NCBI GenBank assembly: GCA_022414725.1
Contig: CM039463.1
Coordinates: 74,339,490 to 74,403,489 of the forward strand
DNA: 64,000 bases
Direction: 5' to 3'
Source of the DNA: Microglena sp. YARC
Taxonomy: Eukaryota > Chlorophyta > Chlorophyceae > Chlamydomonadales > Chlamydomonadaceae
Positions 8,965 to 19,681 of the stretch are shown here, one piece after another. The translations under genes were made by a program, and so were the position numbers. Below the pieces are notes generated by a model. It made no database searches. It worked only from the letters and a program-made list of their open reading frames with translations, and was not told where the DNA came from. How positions within the stretch are numbered: the stretch's first letter is position 1; every line of letters starts with the position of its first letter.

Positions 8965-9412
8965 CCCTACCTTCTAACCCCCCCCCCCCCCCACCCCACC
9001 CCCACCTACCTACTACCCCCTACACACACCCTATCCTTACCCCCTACCCCTACCTACTACCCCCCCCCCCCCCCACACACACACACACACACACGCACCC
9101 CCTTTCCCAACCCATACCACCTTCTACTCACCCCCTACCCACCCCTTCCCACCCATAAGTGCCTAAGTAAGTTGAACGCTGGGGAATGCTCCCAGTAACT
9201 GTATACTCACCCCCTACCCACCCCCTAACAACCCAACCCACCTTCTACCCATTCTCCACCCTCCCTCCCTACTCCCCCTCCATTCTCCCCCCTCCATTCC
9301 TACCCACCCCTACCCGCCCTCCATTCCTACCCCTCCCTACTCCCCCCTCCCTCCCTACCCCTCCTCTCTCCCTACCCACCCCTACCCGCCCATTCGTGTC
9401 ATCAGTAAATTG
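8965..9412. repeat. C-rich low-complexity tract with an internal duplicated spacer
   Basis: Runs of CCCTACCC/CCCACC and polyC alternate with (CA)n at 9075-9094. A unique spacer, (G/A)TTGAACGCTGGGG(A/G)ATGCTCCC(A/T)GTAACTGTA, occurs at about 9173-9203 and 9409-9440. The tract therefore seems to be two copies of spacer plus C-rich array. Proline-rich frames across it are spurious. Confidence 0.8.
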
Positions 9413-9603
9413 AACGCTGGGGGATGCTCCCTGTAACTGTAGCTCAAAGACTGTACAGCTTGGAAAAAAGTAATGATAACGCCTGGTGGGGTGTGGTATT
9501 AAGGGAGCCCCGTCTTACGGCGGTAGGGAACGGGCTTCTACTTAACCTGGACAAAGCTACTATGGCGGTTGACATCGACCGCGAACACTTAAGCGCACTC
9601 GTG

Positions 9604-9656
9604 GGCATTTGAACCCGGCACCTACGTCGTTCAAGGAGCTCTGCCATTGAGCCATT
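9604..9656 (-). ncRNA. tRNA-like Pol III promoter boxes (SINE or tRNA relic)
   Basis: On the minus strand TGGCTCAATGG (9644-9654) matches box A and GGTTCAAATGC (9605-9615) matches box B, about 28 bp apart. A D-arm GCTC/GAGC stem with loop AATGGCA is intact. The anticodon stem, the last T-stem pair and the acceptor stem do not pair, so this is not a functional tRNA. A tRNA-derived SINE head or a tRNA pseudogene fits best. I cannot define the 3' end of a SINE body. Confidence 0.42.
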
Positions 9657-9689
9657 CATTGAACGGGGATATACAGCTCGAATTCACAA

Positions 9690-9800
9690 GACGGCTGTAT
9701 CTTTGTCTATTGACAAGCCCTGTACGGCCGCATGCTTTGCACCGACTGGCATCGTGGAGCTTTGAGTTTACCAACCACCCCCATGCACATAGTCGCCCTG
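9690..9800 (-). pseudogene. Third zinc-finger C-terminal fragment, frameshifted
   Basis: Minus-strand translation gives GDYVHGGGW then a stop and, in another frame, HDASRCKACGR. These match GDYVR...KPHDGRRCEACRR of the zinc-finger protein. The N-terminal half is absent. It lies just downstream of copy 2, suggesting an older tandem duplicate now decayed. Confidence 0.6.
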
Positions 9801-9948
9801 CTTGCTCAAGGTAGCGGGCCCATCACAGTAACCACTGCACAGTGTACCTAACACAACGGAGGGTAGGCTTGGATGAGCAGCTGATGCACATTGATTGCAA
9901 CACTATTTTGTTCGCATTGGGCCTTAGTGCCACCTTCTCCTTTCAGCT

Positions 9949-10267
9949 TCAATAATCATAATCACAAGCATCATTCTGAATGCAGACGCCATGGTGGCAT
10001 GCTTCGCACCGCTCGGAATCGTGAGGCTTGCTTTCACCATCCTCATGCACATAGTCCGCCTTCTTGCGTCGCTTTGAGTTTACCCACATGAGGAGCGGAA
10101 GGCTGTAATGGTCGCATGATTTGCACCCTTGCTTATATTCTACATGTGCATGTGCTGAGGTCCACATGTTACGGCACTGATGGCATTGGAATGCTCCGAA
10201 GCTCTTCTTTTCGGGGAAGTCCTCCCTCCTGACCCATGCACCCTTATGGGGGACGGGGGGCTGCAAT
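9949..10267 (-). CDS. 3CxxC-type zinc-finger protein, copy 2 (main exon)
   Basis: This is the paralogue of 6009-6342 in the opposite orientation. It keeps GAWVRREDF, F-Q-C-H-Q-C-R-N-M-W-T-S-A-H, Q-G-C-K-S-C, and K-P-H-D-S-E-R-C-E-A-C-H-H-G-V-C, so all zinc ligands are intact despite many substitutions between. The exon starts after GACTGCAG as in copy 1, and the open frame runs on upstream through it to 10371. The upstream region is rearranged: the initiator ATG of copy 1 reads ACG here, and the intron-spanning segment is present three times (10240-10720). Either this copy uses a different start or it is a pseudogene with a still-open exon. C-terminus differs (ends Asp-Tyr-Asp-Tyr). Confidence 0.6.
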
Positions 10268-10730
10268 CTGCAGTCATGGAAGAATGGTTGCAAGACCCCC
10301 CCTGAGTGTGTGGAGTTGTCTTGGGTCAACAATGACATGTCTAGGACACCGTAATAATTCCCAACTGACAATCAGTTGGAAATTGGTTCAATCAGTTGGG
10401 AATCGGTTCTATCAGTTGGGAATCAGCTTCAGCTTTCAATCTGCAGTCATGGAAGAATGGTTGAAGGCAAGAATGGTTGAAAGACTCCCCCTGAGTGTGT
10501 GAAGTGGGCTTGGGGGTCAACAATGACCTGTCTAGGACATGGTAATCATTCCCAATTAACAATCAGTTGGGAATTGGTTCAATCAGTTGGGGATCAGCTT
10601 TAGCTTGCAATCTGTAGTCATGGAAGAATGGTTGAAAGCAAGAATGGTTAAAATACCCCCTCCTGAGTGTGTGGAGTGGGCTTATCTTACCTTGGTTCAA
10701 CAATGACCTGTATACAGGGTTTTTCGTTTC
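10240..10730 (-). repeat. Triplicated 5' segment of zinc-finger copy 2
   Basis: The segment containing CTAGACA(G/T)GTCATTGTTGACCC, a purine/pyrimidine-asymmetric stretch, CAACCATTCTT and CCATGACTGCAGATTG occurs three times at a spacing near 170 bp. Copies are separated by reiterated CCAACTGATTG(A/T) words. Each unit carries a donor-like and an acceptor-like sequence, so the transcript could have several alternative splice choices. Copy 1 has this segment once. Confidence 0.75.
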
Positions 10731-10799
10731 GCTTTTAAAGCCCCCCCTTTTCGTAGATATTCTGGTTATGGAGCCATCTGACCAGTTTCTGCCAAATTT

Positions 10800-10980
10800 A
10801 AGATCATGTACGGTGTACATGATCAATTCAGGACCAAGGGCGCGTAGGAGGTCCCGTTGTGGGCCCAGAAGGTTCTAGTATGTTTAGCTGATTATATACA
10901 AATACACATTCTAGAACCTTCCGGGCCCACGACGGAGCCTCCAACGATTCCTTCTACGGGCCCTTGATCCCCAATTGACC
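10800..10980. repeat. Inverted repeat inside the block (GGGCCC spacer)
   Basis: GTACGGTGTACATGATCAATT...GGGCGCGTAGGAGGTCCCGTTGTGGGCCCAGAAGGTTCTAG (10809-10879) is followed, after an AT-rich 30-bp loop, by its near complement CTAGAACCTTCCGGGCCCACGACGGAGCC...AATTGACCATATACACCGTA (10912-10993). This makes a long imperfect hairpin. Only the second arm has a counterpart in copy 1 (4905-5200). Confidence 0.65.
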
Positions 10981-11283
10981 ATATACACCGTAGATGATCT
11001 TACACCACATGATTAGACAAAGCTTAAACAGGCAATACCATCTAGAGCTTGCGCGCTGACCTGTGTGCTCCTTACCTCTCTATGGGACCTGGACAAGTCT
11101 TTAAACTTTATGATCCGCATAGTGTGCTCCATGGTTTCCGTGGGTATCGCACAGGGGGGCTTGGAATTGGCAGACAGTGAGCAGCCCAGAGTTACAATTA
11201 AAATCGAATGATAGCTCAGAGGAACAATTCAAATTACAAATTCAAATTACAGCCCAGAAGAACAATTCAAATTCAAAATTTAA

Positions 11284-11844
11284 TTACCTGTGTATGAGGG
11301 CCTCTGCGGCCTCCCACCTAGCCGCCTCCTGCCTAGCCTTCTCCCACCTAGCTTCCTCCCGCCTAGCCTTCTCCCGCCTAGCCGCCACCCGCTTAGCCTC
11401 TTCCCGCCTGGCCTCCTCCTGCCTAGCCCTCTCCCGCCTTCCCTCCTCTTGCCTAGCCTCCTCCCGCCCAGCCTCCTCCCGCCTAGCCGCCTCTCGCCTA
11501 GCCCTCTCCAACGGATTCGCATCCAGCCAAGCCTCCTCCCGCCTAGCCGCCTCCGCCGCCTGCCTAGCCCACTCCTGCCTAGCCGCCCTCCTTAAAGCCG
11601 ACGCACGCCTAGCCTCCTCCTGCCAAGCCGCCTCACGCAAAGCCGCCTCCCGCCTAGCCTGCTCCCGCCTAGCCTCCTCCTGCCAAGCCGCCTCACGCAA
11701 AGCCGCCTCCCGCCTAGCCTGCTCCCGCCTAGCCTGCTCCCGCCTAGCCTCCTCCCGCTTAGCACCCTCCCGCTTAGGCGCCTCCCTGGCATGATAATAC
11801 TTGGCCCTGCACGTGAACGTTATGAATTCATCATGATGCGCCAC
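11284..11844 (-). CDS. Pentapeptide-repeat Arg/Glu/Ala-rich protein, copy 2
   Basis: About 186 codons on the minus strand with the same architecture as 3691-4140: an AHH-D-EF start region, E-A-A-R-x pentapeptides, the island AWLDANPLE and an AL-I-H-R end at AGGTAATT. It is longer because of a perfect 60-bp tandem duplication (11610-11669 and 11670-11729) encoding the A-L-R-E-A-A-W-Q unit twice. There is no ATG at the position used in copy 1 (GTG there), so translation would need an upstream exon or the copy is inactive. The frame has stayed open over 560 bp. I recognise no family. Confidence 0.45.
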   Translation of the reverse strand: MAHHDEFITFTCRAKYYHAREAPKREGAKREEARREQARREQARREAALREAAWQEEARREQARREAALREAAWQEEARRASALRRAARQEWARQAAEAARREEAWLDANPLERARREAARREEAGREEARQEEGRRERARQEEARREEAKRVAARREKARREEARWEKARQEAARWEAAEALIHR

Positions 11845-12244
11845 TAAGAAGAATTGGGACTCTTAGGGTTTGACCAGAGACAGATCGGAGTGAGTGCCCA
11901 AGCACTTGAGCTTTGCGTCAATCAGACTAAAGTGGTGTTGTGAGGGAAGGCTTCTCCCTAGCCCCTTTTTTTCTTTTCATGCGACGGGCCGCAAATTGAG
12001 CGCCTTGGTGCGACCCCAGTGTGACACGCTGCCCCCCAAACCCCGCAGAATGCAAAGCGAGGAGCCTGGGGGGTTGGGTGGGCATTTCTGACCAGTTTAG
12101 CTGAACCCATGCGTCGCCATGCAGCGATGGAATGGCGACGCAACGCACACTAAAAAGTGCCTTCAACTCTGGGCGAAGAGAGTGATGGAGCACACGATCA
12201 TTGTTCTTCTTTTGGGCTACATGTAGCATCTTCTGGGCAGCTAA

Positions 12245-12313
12245 GTGAAACGCGCAGTGGGGCTCAAAAAGCGTGCGCAATATCGCGCTGCCGCGCGCGC
12301 TTTGCAGTGCCCT
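12245..12313. mobile_element. Truncated MITE family B remnant
   Basis: AGTGAAACGCGCAGTGGGGCTCAAAAAGCGTGC through CGCGCGCGCTTTGCAGTGCCCTG matches the right half of the family-B MITE, with a degenerate right terminus (GCAGTGCCCTGC). The left half and TIR are missing. Confidence 0.65.
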
Positions 12314-12314
12314 G

Positions 12315-12860
12315 CTCTCCTACCTGGCTACCCTATCAAAGCTAGCGCAAGCTGGTGCATCAGCAGTCCTCATATTTAGGAGTCGGGCCCTGTGCCTGGC
12401 TCAGGGAGCTTCCCAGAAGCTGCTACATGTATCTTCTGGGCAGCTCCCCTGCCTGGCTACCTGATCAAAGCTAGCGTAAGCTGGTGCATCTGACAGCTGA
12501 CATGGTCAGCTTACCAGTGCTCCTGATATCTAGGGGTTGAGCCCTGTGTCTGGCTCAGGGAGCTGCCTAAAAAAAACGCTGCTACATGTAGCCCAAAAGA
12601 AATATTCTGGCCCTTTTATGCAAGGGTGGTTACATAGTTGTTCCTTCCAGCTATCCTACGAGCAGCAGCTTCTAGGCAGCTCCCTGGGCTCCCTCTTCAT
12701 CCAAACCTTACGCAACCTAGCCACCTGGGAGCTGATATCGTCAGCTTTCCAGTGCTCCTGGAGTCTTTGGGTGTGGCCCACTGGCAGTCTTAGGGAGCTA
12801 CCTAGAAGCTGGCGCTGGCAGCCAAAAAGAAAAACACTGGGTGGTTATGCTGGTTCGACT
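12315..12860 (+). repeat. Three diverged tandem copies of a ~190-bp unit
   Basis: A shared order of words recurs at about 12321-12440, 12450-12625 and 12700-12855: CTACC..ATCAAAGCTAGC(G)AAGCTGG, CAGTGCTCCTGATAT, GAGTC(G)GGCCCTGTG, CTGGCTCAGGGAGCT, (C)CAGAAGCTGCTACATG, AAAAGAAA. No consistent open frame runs across the units. Class unknown. Confidence 0.6.
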
Positions 12861-13087
12861 CTGTGCCAATTTCCTTCACCAGGTCCTGTTGCTACATCTT
12901 AATTTGCTCTTAGCCGGCTCTTTTGGCTGTGTTTAGATATTTTGTTTCGCCCCCCCCCTCTCTTGTGCTAATTGGTGCTCTGCTTTTATAGAATACAGCC
13001 CTCCCGTTTACACGCTCCTTTTCACTTACTTTCCCGCTTTCATAGAGTTGTAAGCTCCTTAGTTGTTTGGAAGCTTTGTTGTGGTGC

Positions 13088-13335
13088 TTAGACAAGTCCT
13101 ATGCAGCGTCGCAAGCGACCTGGAAAATTGGCGGAGAATGTTGGCAACGGAACGGCAGGTGGCAACGGAATGGAGCGGACCATAGCCAGCTAGTTACGAG
13201 ACAGTTGGCTGACGTGCCAGGCCTTGTGTCGGTCGCAGGGTAGTTGGTCGGTTGCACAAACAAACGAATAACGGGGTGACCCTTAAGAATCCCGCCTCTC
13301 AGAAGGGGGGGGCTCCGCCCAAAACCCTCATCTTG
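13088..13335 (+). repeat. GCGTCGCAAGCGACGC dispersed repeat, copy 1
   Basis: It begins GACAAGTCCTATGCAGCGTCGCAAGCGAC, continues with GGCGGAGAATGTTGGCAACGGAACGGCAGGTGGCAACGGAA, AGTTACGAGACAGTTGGCTGACGTG(C)CAGGC, and ends CAGAAGGGGGGGGCTCCGCC. Related copies lie at 42913-43010 (partial) and 43764-43965. The leading palindrome can form a hairpin. No coding region is seen. Confidence 0.7.
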
Positions 13336-13539
13336 TTATACAACTGGACAGTTGGCAGGTTGTGCTGCTGCTGTCCTGTCCCGGCATGCTTCCTGAGTTG
13401 ATGTTGTGCCAATCCTGTCTGGCCCCATCTTTTCTTCTTTCCAGGAGTTTTAGATTAGCGCTATCCCCACCTCATCCTCATCCCATCCTTATTCCCATCC
13501 TTACACTCACCAAACTAAAAAAAACAGGATGCATCCGAT

Positions 13540-13600
13540 CACACTGTGTAGTGCCACATGTAGCGCCATATGTAGCGCCACATACAGTGCCAGTATGAAC
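13540..13600 (+). repeat. Short GTAGCGCCA(T/C)AT tandem repeat
   Basis: Four degenerate copies of a 13-bp word, GTAGCGCCACAT-like. The sequence between 13340 and 13540 shows no gene. Confidence 0.55.
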
Positions 13601-13649
13601 CATCATCCCCCATGGCTTGATCAGCAGTTCAGCAGCTCTGCAGATGACA

Positions 13650-14325
13650 GGGGTGTGGTGGGGGGTGGGGTGGAGTGGAGTGGTGGAGGTGTGGTGGGGT
13701 GTGTGCTGTGGTGGGTGTGTGGTGGAGATGGTGTGGGTGTGTGGTGGAGGTGTGGTGGGGTGTGTGGTGGAGGTGGGAGGGGTGTGTGGTGGAGGTGGGG
13801 GGGGGTGGGGGTATGGTGGAGGTGTGTGGTGTGGAGTGGTTGTGTGGGTGGTGGTGTGGTGTGGTGTGGTGTGGTTGTGGTGTGGTGTGGTGGTGGTGTG
13901 GTGTGTGTGGTGTGGTGTGGTGTGGTGTGGTGTGGTGTGGTGTGGTGTGGTGTGGTGTGGTGTGTGGTGTGTGTGGTGTGGTGTGGTGTGGTGTGCGTGT
14001 GGTGTGGTGTGGGTGGTGTGGTGTGGTGTGGTGTGGTGTGTAGTGGGTGGTGTGGTGGGTGTGGTGGGGTGTGGTGTGGTGTGGTGTGGTGTGGTGTGTG
14101 GTGGTTGGTGTGGTGTGGTGTGGTGTGGTGTGTGTGTGGTGTGGTGTGGTGTGGTGTGGTGTGGTGGTGTGTGGTGTGGTGTGCTGTGGTGTGGGGTGGT
14201 GTGTGGTGTCGGTGTGGTGTGGTGTGGTGTGGTGTGGTGTGGTGTGTGTGTGTGTGGGTGTGGTGGGTTGTATGGTGGGGTGTGGTGGTGTGGGGGTGGA
14301 GGTGGGGGGGATGTTAATCTGTTAG
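13650..14325. repeat. (GTGTG)n pentanucleotide array
   Basis: About 680 bp composed of GTGTG/GGTGT units with GTGTGGAG and GGGG interruptions. Open frames in all plus phases (Val-Trp-Cys-Gly-rich) are artefacts of a repeat free of stop codons. Confidence 0.95.
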
Positions 14326-14354
14326 GTTGGGGATGAATTTCCAGAGGTCCACCC

Positions 14355-17300
14355 TTATATCAAGTAATGAGTCAAAGTAACTGAATCCAAAGCAACTAAG
14401 TCAAAGTGACCGGATCAAAGTAACTGAATCAAAGTAAGTGAATCAAAGTAACTAAATCAAAGTGACCGGATCAAAGTAACTGAATAAAAGTACCTGAAAC
14501 AAAGTAACTGAATCAAAGTAAATGAGTCAATGTAACTGAATCAAAGTAACTAAATCAAAGTAACAAAATAGAAGTGACCGGATCAAAGTTACAAAAACAA
14601 AGTAAATTAATCAAAGTAACTATATATCAAAAGTGACCCGATCAAAAGTAACTGAATCAAAGTATCTTAATCAAAGTGGCCAGATCAAAGTAACTGAATC
14701 AAAGTAACTAAATCAAAGTGACCCGATCAAAGTAACTGAATCAAAGTAACTAAATCAAAGTAACTGAATCAAAGTAACCGGATCAAAGTGACTGAGTCAA
14801 AGTAACTGAATCAAAGTAACTGAATCAAAGTGACCGGATCAAAGTAACTGAATCAAAGTTACTAAATCAAAGTAACTGAATCAAAGTGACCGAATCAAAG
14901 TAACTTAATCAAAGTATCTTAATCAAAGTAACTGAATCAAAGTAACTAAATCAAAGTGACCGGGTCAAACTAACTGAATCAAAGTAACTGAATCAAAGTA
15001 ACTAAATCAAAGTGACCGGATCAAAGTAACTGAAACAAAGTAACTAAATCAAAGTGACCGGATCAAAGTGACCGGATCAATGTAACAGAATCAAAGTAAC
15101 TAAATCAAACTGACCAGATCAAAGTAACTAAATCAAAGTAACTGAATCAAAGTAACCGGATCAAAGTGACTGAGTCAAAGTAATTGAATCAAAGTAACTG
15201 AATCAAAGTGACCGGATCAAAGTGACTGAATCAAAGTTACTAAATCAAAGTAACTGAATCAAAGTGACCGGATCAGAGTAACTGAATCAAAGTAACTGAA
15301 TCAAAGTAACTAAATCAAAGTGACCGGATCAAAGTAACTGAATCAAAGTAACTGAATCAAAGTGGCCAGATCAAAGTAACTGACTCAAAGTAACTAAATC
15401 AAAGTAACTAAATCAAAGTAACTGAATCAAAGTAACAAAATCAAAGTGACCCGATCAAAGTAACCGGATCAAAGTAACTGAATCAAAGTAACTAAATCAA
15501 AGTAACTGAATCAAAGTGACCGGATCAGAGTGACTGAGTCAAAGTAACTGAATCAAAGTAACTAAATCAAAGTGACCGGATCAAAGTAACTGAATCAAAG
15601 TAACTCAATCAAAGTAAATAAATCAAAGTGACCGGATCAAAGTAACTGAATCAAAGTAACTAAATCAAAGTGACCGGATCAAAGTAACTGAATCAAAGTA
15701 ACTGAATCAAAGTAACTAAATCAAAGTGACCGGATCAAAGTAACTAAATCAAAGTCACTGAATCAATGTAACTGAATCAAAGTGACCGGATCAAATTAAC
15801 CGAATCAAAGTAACTGAATCAAAGTGACCAGATCAAAGTAACTGAATCAAAGTAACTAAATCAAAGTAACTTATTCAAAGTGACCGGATCAAAGTAACTT
15901 GATCAAAGTAACTGAATCAAAGTGACCGGATCAAAGTAACTGAATCAAAGTAACTAATCAAAGTAACTTAATCAAAGTGACCGGATCAAAGTAACTAAAT
16001 CAAAGTAACTGAATCAAAGTAACTAAATCAAAGTGACCGGATCAAAGTAACTGAATCAAAGTAACTGAATCAAAGTGGCCAGATCAAAGTAACTGAATCA
16101 AAGTAACTAAATCAAAGTAACTTAATAAAAGTGACTGAGTCAAAGTAACTGAATCAAAGTAACTGAATCAAAGTAACTGAATCAAAAAAACAGAATCAAA
16201 GTAACTGAACCCAAGTAACTGAATCAAAGTGACCGTATTAAAGTAACTAAATCAAAGTAACTGAATCAAAGTAACGAAATCAACGTGACCGGATCAAAGT
16301 AACTGAATCGAGGTAATTGAATCAAAGTAACTAAATCAAAGTGACCGGATGAAAGTAACTGAATCAAAGTAAGTGAATCAAAGTAACTAAATCAAAGTGA
16401 CCGGGTCAAAGTAACAGAATCAAAGAAAACGGATCAAAGTAACTTAATCAAAGTGACTGAGTCAAAGTAACTGAATCAAAGTAACTAAATCAAAGTAACT
16501 AAATCGAAATGACCGGATTAAAGTAACTAAATAAACTGACCGGATCAAAGTACTAAATCAATGGTTACTGAACCAAAGTAACTAAATCAAAGTGACCGGA
16601 TCAAAAACTGAATAAAAGTAAACTGAATCAAGTAACTGAATCAAAGTGGCCAGATGAAAAGTAAAACTGAATCAAAGTAACCAAATCAAAGTAACTAAAT
16701 CAAAGTAACTGAATCAAAGTAACCAGATCAAAGTGACTGAGTCAAAGTAACTGAATCAAAGTAACTGAATCAAAGTGCCCGGATCAAAGTAACTGAATCA
16801 AAGTAACTAAATCAAAGTAACTGAATCAAAGTGACCGGATCAAAGTAACTGAATCAAAGTAACTGAATCAAAGTAACTAAATCAAAGTGACCGGATCAAA
16901 GTAACTGAATCAAAGTAAATAAATCAAAGTGACCGGATCAAAGTCACTGAATCAAAGTAACTGAATCAAAGTGACCGGATCAAAGTAACCGAATCAAAGT
17001 GACTGAATCAAAGTGACCAGATCAAAGTAACTGAATCAAAGTAACTGAATCAAAGTGACCGTATTAAAGTAACTGAATCAGAGTAACTGAATCAAAGTAA
17101 CTAAATCAAAGTGACCGGATCAATGTAACTGATTCGAGGTAATTGAATCAAAGTAACTAAAAAAAAGTGACCGGATGAAAGTAACTGAATCAAAGTAAGT
17201 GAATCAAAGTAACTAAATCAAAGTGACCGGGTCAAAGTAACAGAATCAAAGTAAACGGATCAAAGTAACTTAATCAAAGTGACTGAGTCAAAGTAACTGA

Positions 17301-19476
17301 ATCAAAGTAACTAAATCAAAGTAACTGAATCAAAGTAACAGAATCAAAGTAACTGAATCAAAGTAACTAAATCAAAGTGACCGGATCAATGTAACTGAAT
17401 CAAAGTAACTAAATCAAAGTAACTAAATCAAAGTTACTAATTCAAAGTGACCGGATCAAAGTAACTGAATCAAAGTAACTAAATCAAAGTGACCAGATCA
17501 AAGTAACTGAATCAAAGTAACTAAATCAAAGAGACCGGATTAAAGTAACTGAATCAAAGTAACTAAATCAAAGTGACCGACTTAAAGTAACTGAATCAAA
17601 GTAACTGGATCAAAGTAACTGAATCAAAGTGACCCGATCAAAGTAACTGAATCAAATTAATAGAATCAAAGTAACTGAATCAATGTAACTAAATTAAATA
17701 ACTAAATCAAAGTGACCGGATCAAAGTAACTGAATCAAAGTAACTAAATCAAAGTGACCGGATTAAAGTAACTTAATCAAAGTAACTAAACCAAAGTAAC
17801 TAAATCATAGTGACCGGATCAAAGTAACTGAATCAAAGTAACTGAATCAAAGTAACTAAATCAGAGTGACCGGATCAAAGTAACTGACTCAAAGTAACTA
17901 AATCAAAGTTACTAAATCAAAGTGACCGGATCAAAGTAACAGAATTAAAGTAACTGAATCAAAGTAACTAAATCAAAGTGACCGGATCAAAGTAACTGAA
18001 TCGAAGTAACTAAATCTAAGTGACCGGATTAAAGTAACTGAATCAAAGTAACTGAACCAAAGTAACCGAATCAAAGTGAACATATTTAAGTAACTGAATC
18101 AAAGTAACTGAATCAAAGTTACTAAATCAAAGTGACCGGATCAAAGTAACTGAATCGAGGTAATTGAATCAAAGTAACTAAATCAAAGTGACCGGATGAA
18201 AGTAACTGAATCAAAGTAACTGAATCAAAGTAACTAAATCAAAGTGACCGGGTCAAAGTAACAGAATCAAAGTAAACGGATCAAAGTAACTTAATCAAAG
18301 TGACTGAGTCAAAGTAACTGAATCAAAGTAACTAAATCAAAGTAACTAAATCGAAGTGACCAGATCAAAGTAACTAAATCAAGTAACTGAATCAAAGTAA
18401 CTAAATCATAGTGACCGGATCAAAGTAACTAAATCAAAGTAACTGAATCAAAGTAACAAAATCAAAGTAACTAAAATCAAGTGACCGATCGAAGTAACTG
18501 AATCAAAGTAACTAAATCAAAGTGACCAGATCAAAGTTACTGAATCAAAGTAACTAAATCAAAGTAACTGAATCAATGTAACAAAATCAAAGTGACCCGA
18601 TCAAAGTAACTGAATCAAAGTAACTAAATCAAAGTAACTAAATCAAAGTAACTGAATCTAAGTAACCAGATCAAAGTGACTGAGTCAAAGTAACTGAATC
18701 AAAGTGATCGGATCAAAGTAACTGAATCAAAGTAACTAAATCAAAGTAACTGAATCAAAGTGACCGGATCAAAGTAACTGAATCAAAGTAACTGAATCAA
18801 AGTAACTAAATCAAAGTGACCGGATCAAAGTAACTGAATCAAAGTAACTCAATCAAAGTAAATAAATCAAAGTGACCGGATCAAAGTAACTGAATCAAAG
18901 TAACTAAATCAAAGTGACCGGATCAAAGTAACTGAATCAAAGTAACTGAATCAAAGTAACTAAATCAAAGTGACCGGATCAAAGTAACTGAATCAAAGTA
19001 ATTGAATCAAAGTAACTAAATCAAAGTAACTAAATCAAAGTGACCGGATCAAAGTAACTGAATCAAAGTCACTAAATCAAAGTAACTGAATCAAAGTGAC
19101 CGGATCAAAGTAACTTGATCAAAGTAACTGAATCAAAGTGACCGGATCAAAGTAACTGAATCAAAGTAACTAATCAAAGTAACTTAATCAAAGTGACCGG
19201 ATCAAAGTAACTAAATCAAAGTAACTGAATCAAAGTAACTAAACCAAAGTGACCGGATCAAAAGTAAACTGAATCAAAAGTAACTGAATCAAAGTGGCCA
19301 GATCAAAGTAACTGAATCAAAGTAACTAAATCAAAGTAACTTAATCAAAGTGACTGAGTCAAAGTAACTGAATCAAAGTAACTAAATCAAAGTAACTGAA
19401 TCAAAGTAACAGAATCAAAGTAACTGAACCAAAGTAACTGAATCAAAGTGACCGTATTAAAGTAACTAAATCAAAG
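14355..19476. repeat. 14-bp satellite array, left part
   Basis: A continuous array of a 14-bp unit. The common variants are AAAGTAACTGAATC, AAAGTAACTAAATC, AAAGTGACCGGATC and AAAGTGACTGAGTC, often in a repeating order of two or three A-type units followed by the GACCGG type. All six frames are closed at short intervals by TAA/TGA and their complements, so it is non-coding. Local stretches (for example 16590-16670, 19258-19282) carry clusters of 1-3 base insertions. The array is interrupted at 19476 by the copia element. Confidence 0.97.
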
Positions 19477-19673
19477 TGACAGAGTTCAGGGGACGTGAGG
19501 AGACCAGGAACGAAGTGTTTAGACAACTGGACAGTTAAAAGAGCCGAGGGACGCCTCTTGAGAGAGGAGTCCTGACGGCAAACCCCAAAACCCTTAGGTT
19601 ACGGGAAAGGACAGACGCGATAGGTTGCGTAGCCAATAGGCCAGGTAGAACCAATGAACAGCTAAAGCTGACA
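19477..19673 (-). repeat. Copia 3' LTR
   Basis: 197 bp, TGTCAG...CTGTCA on the minus strand. It reads identical to 25654-25850. Immediately inside, the minus strand carries AGGTGGAG next to the LTR, a short and weak polypurine tract. Confidence 0.95.
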
Positions 19674-19681
19674 CTCCACCT

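Larger units (their letters stand above)
9980..12010 (-). repeat. Duplicated two-gene block, copy 2 (inverted)
   Basis: This is the reverse-oriented counterpart of 3500-6320: the zinc-finger exon, its promoter-side triplication, the GGGCCC/GTTGGAGG spacer, the intron-like AT words, the pentapeptide-repeat frame, and the upstream CAAAGCTCAAGTGCTT...GCTCAATTTGC. It lacks the hAT-like and family-B MITEs and therefore supplies the empty site of the latter. Confidence 0.8.

Noticed and set aside
13529..14336. Long Val/Trp/Cys/Gly frames up to 262 codons
   Set aside because: The (GTGTG)n array contains no stop codons; composition is dictated by the repeat.
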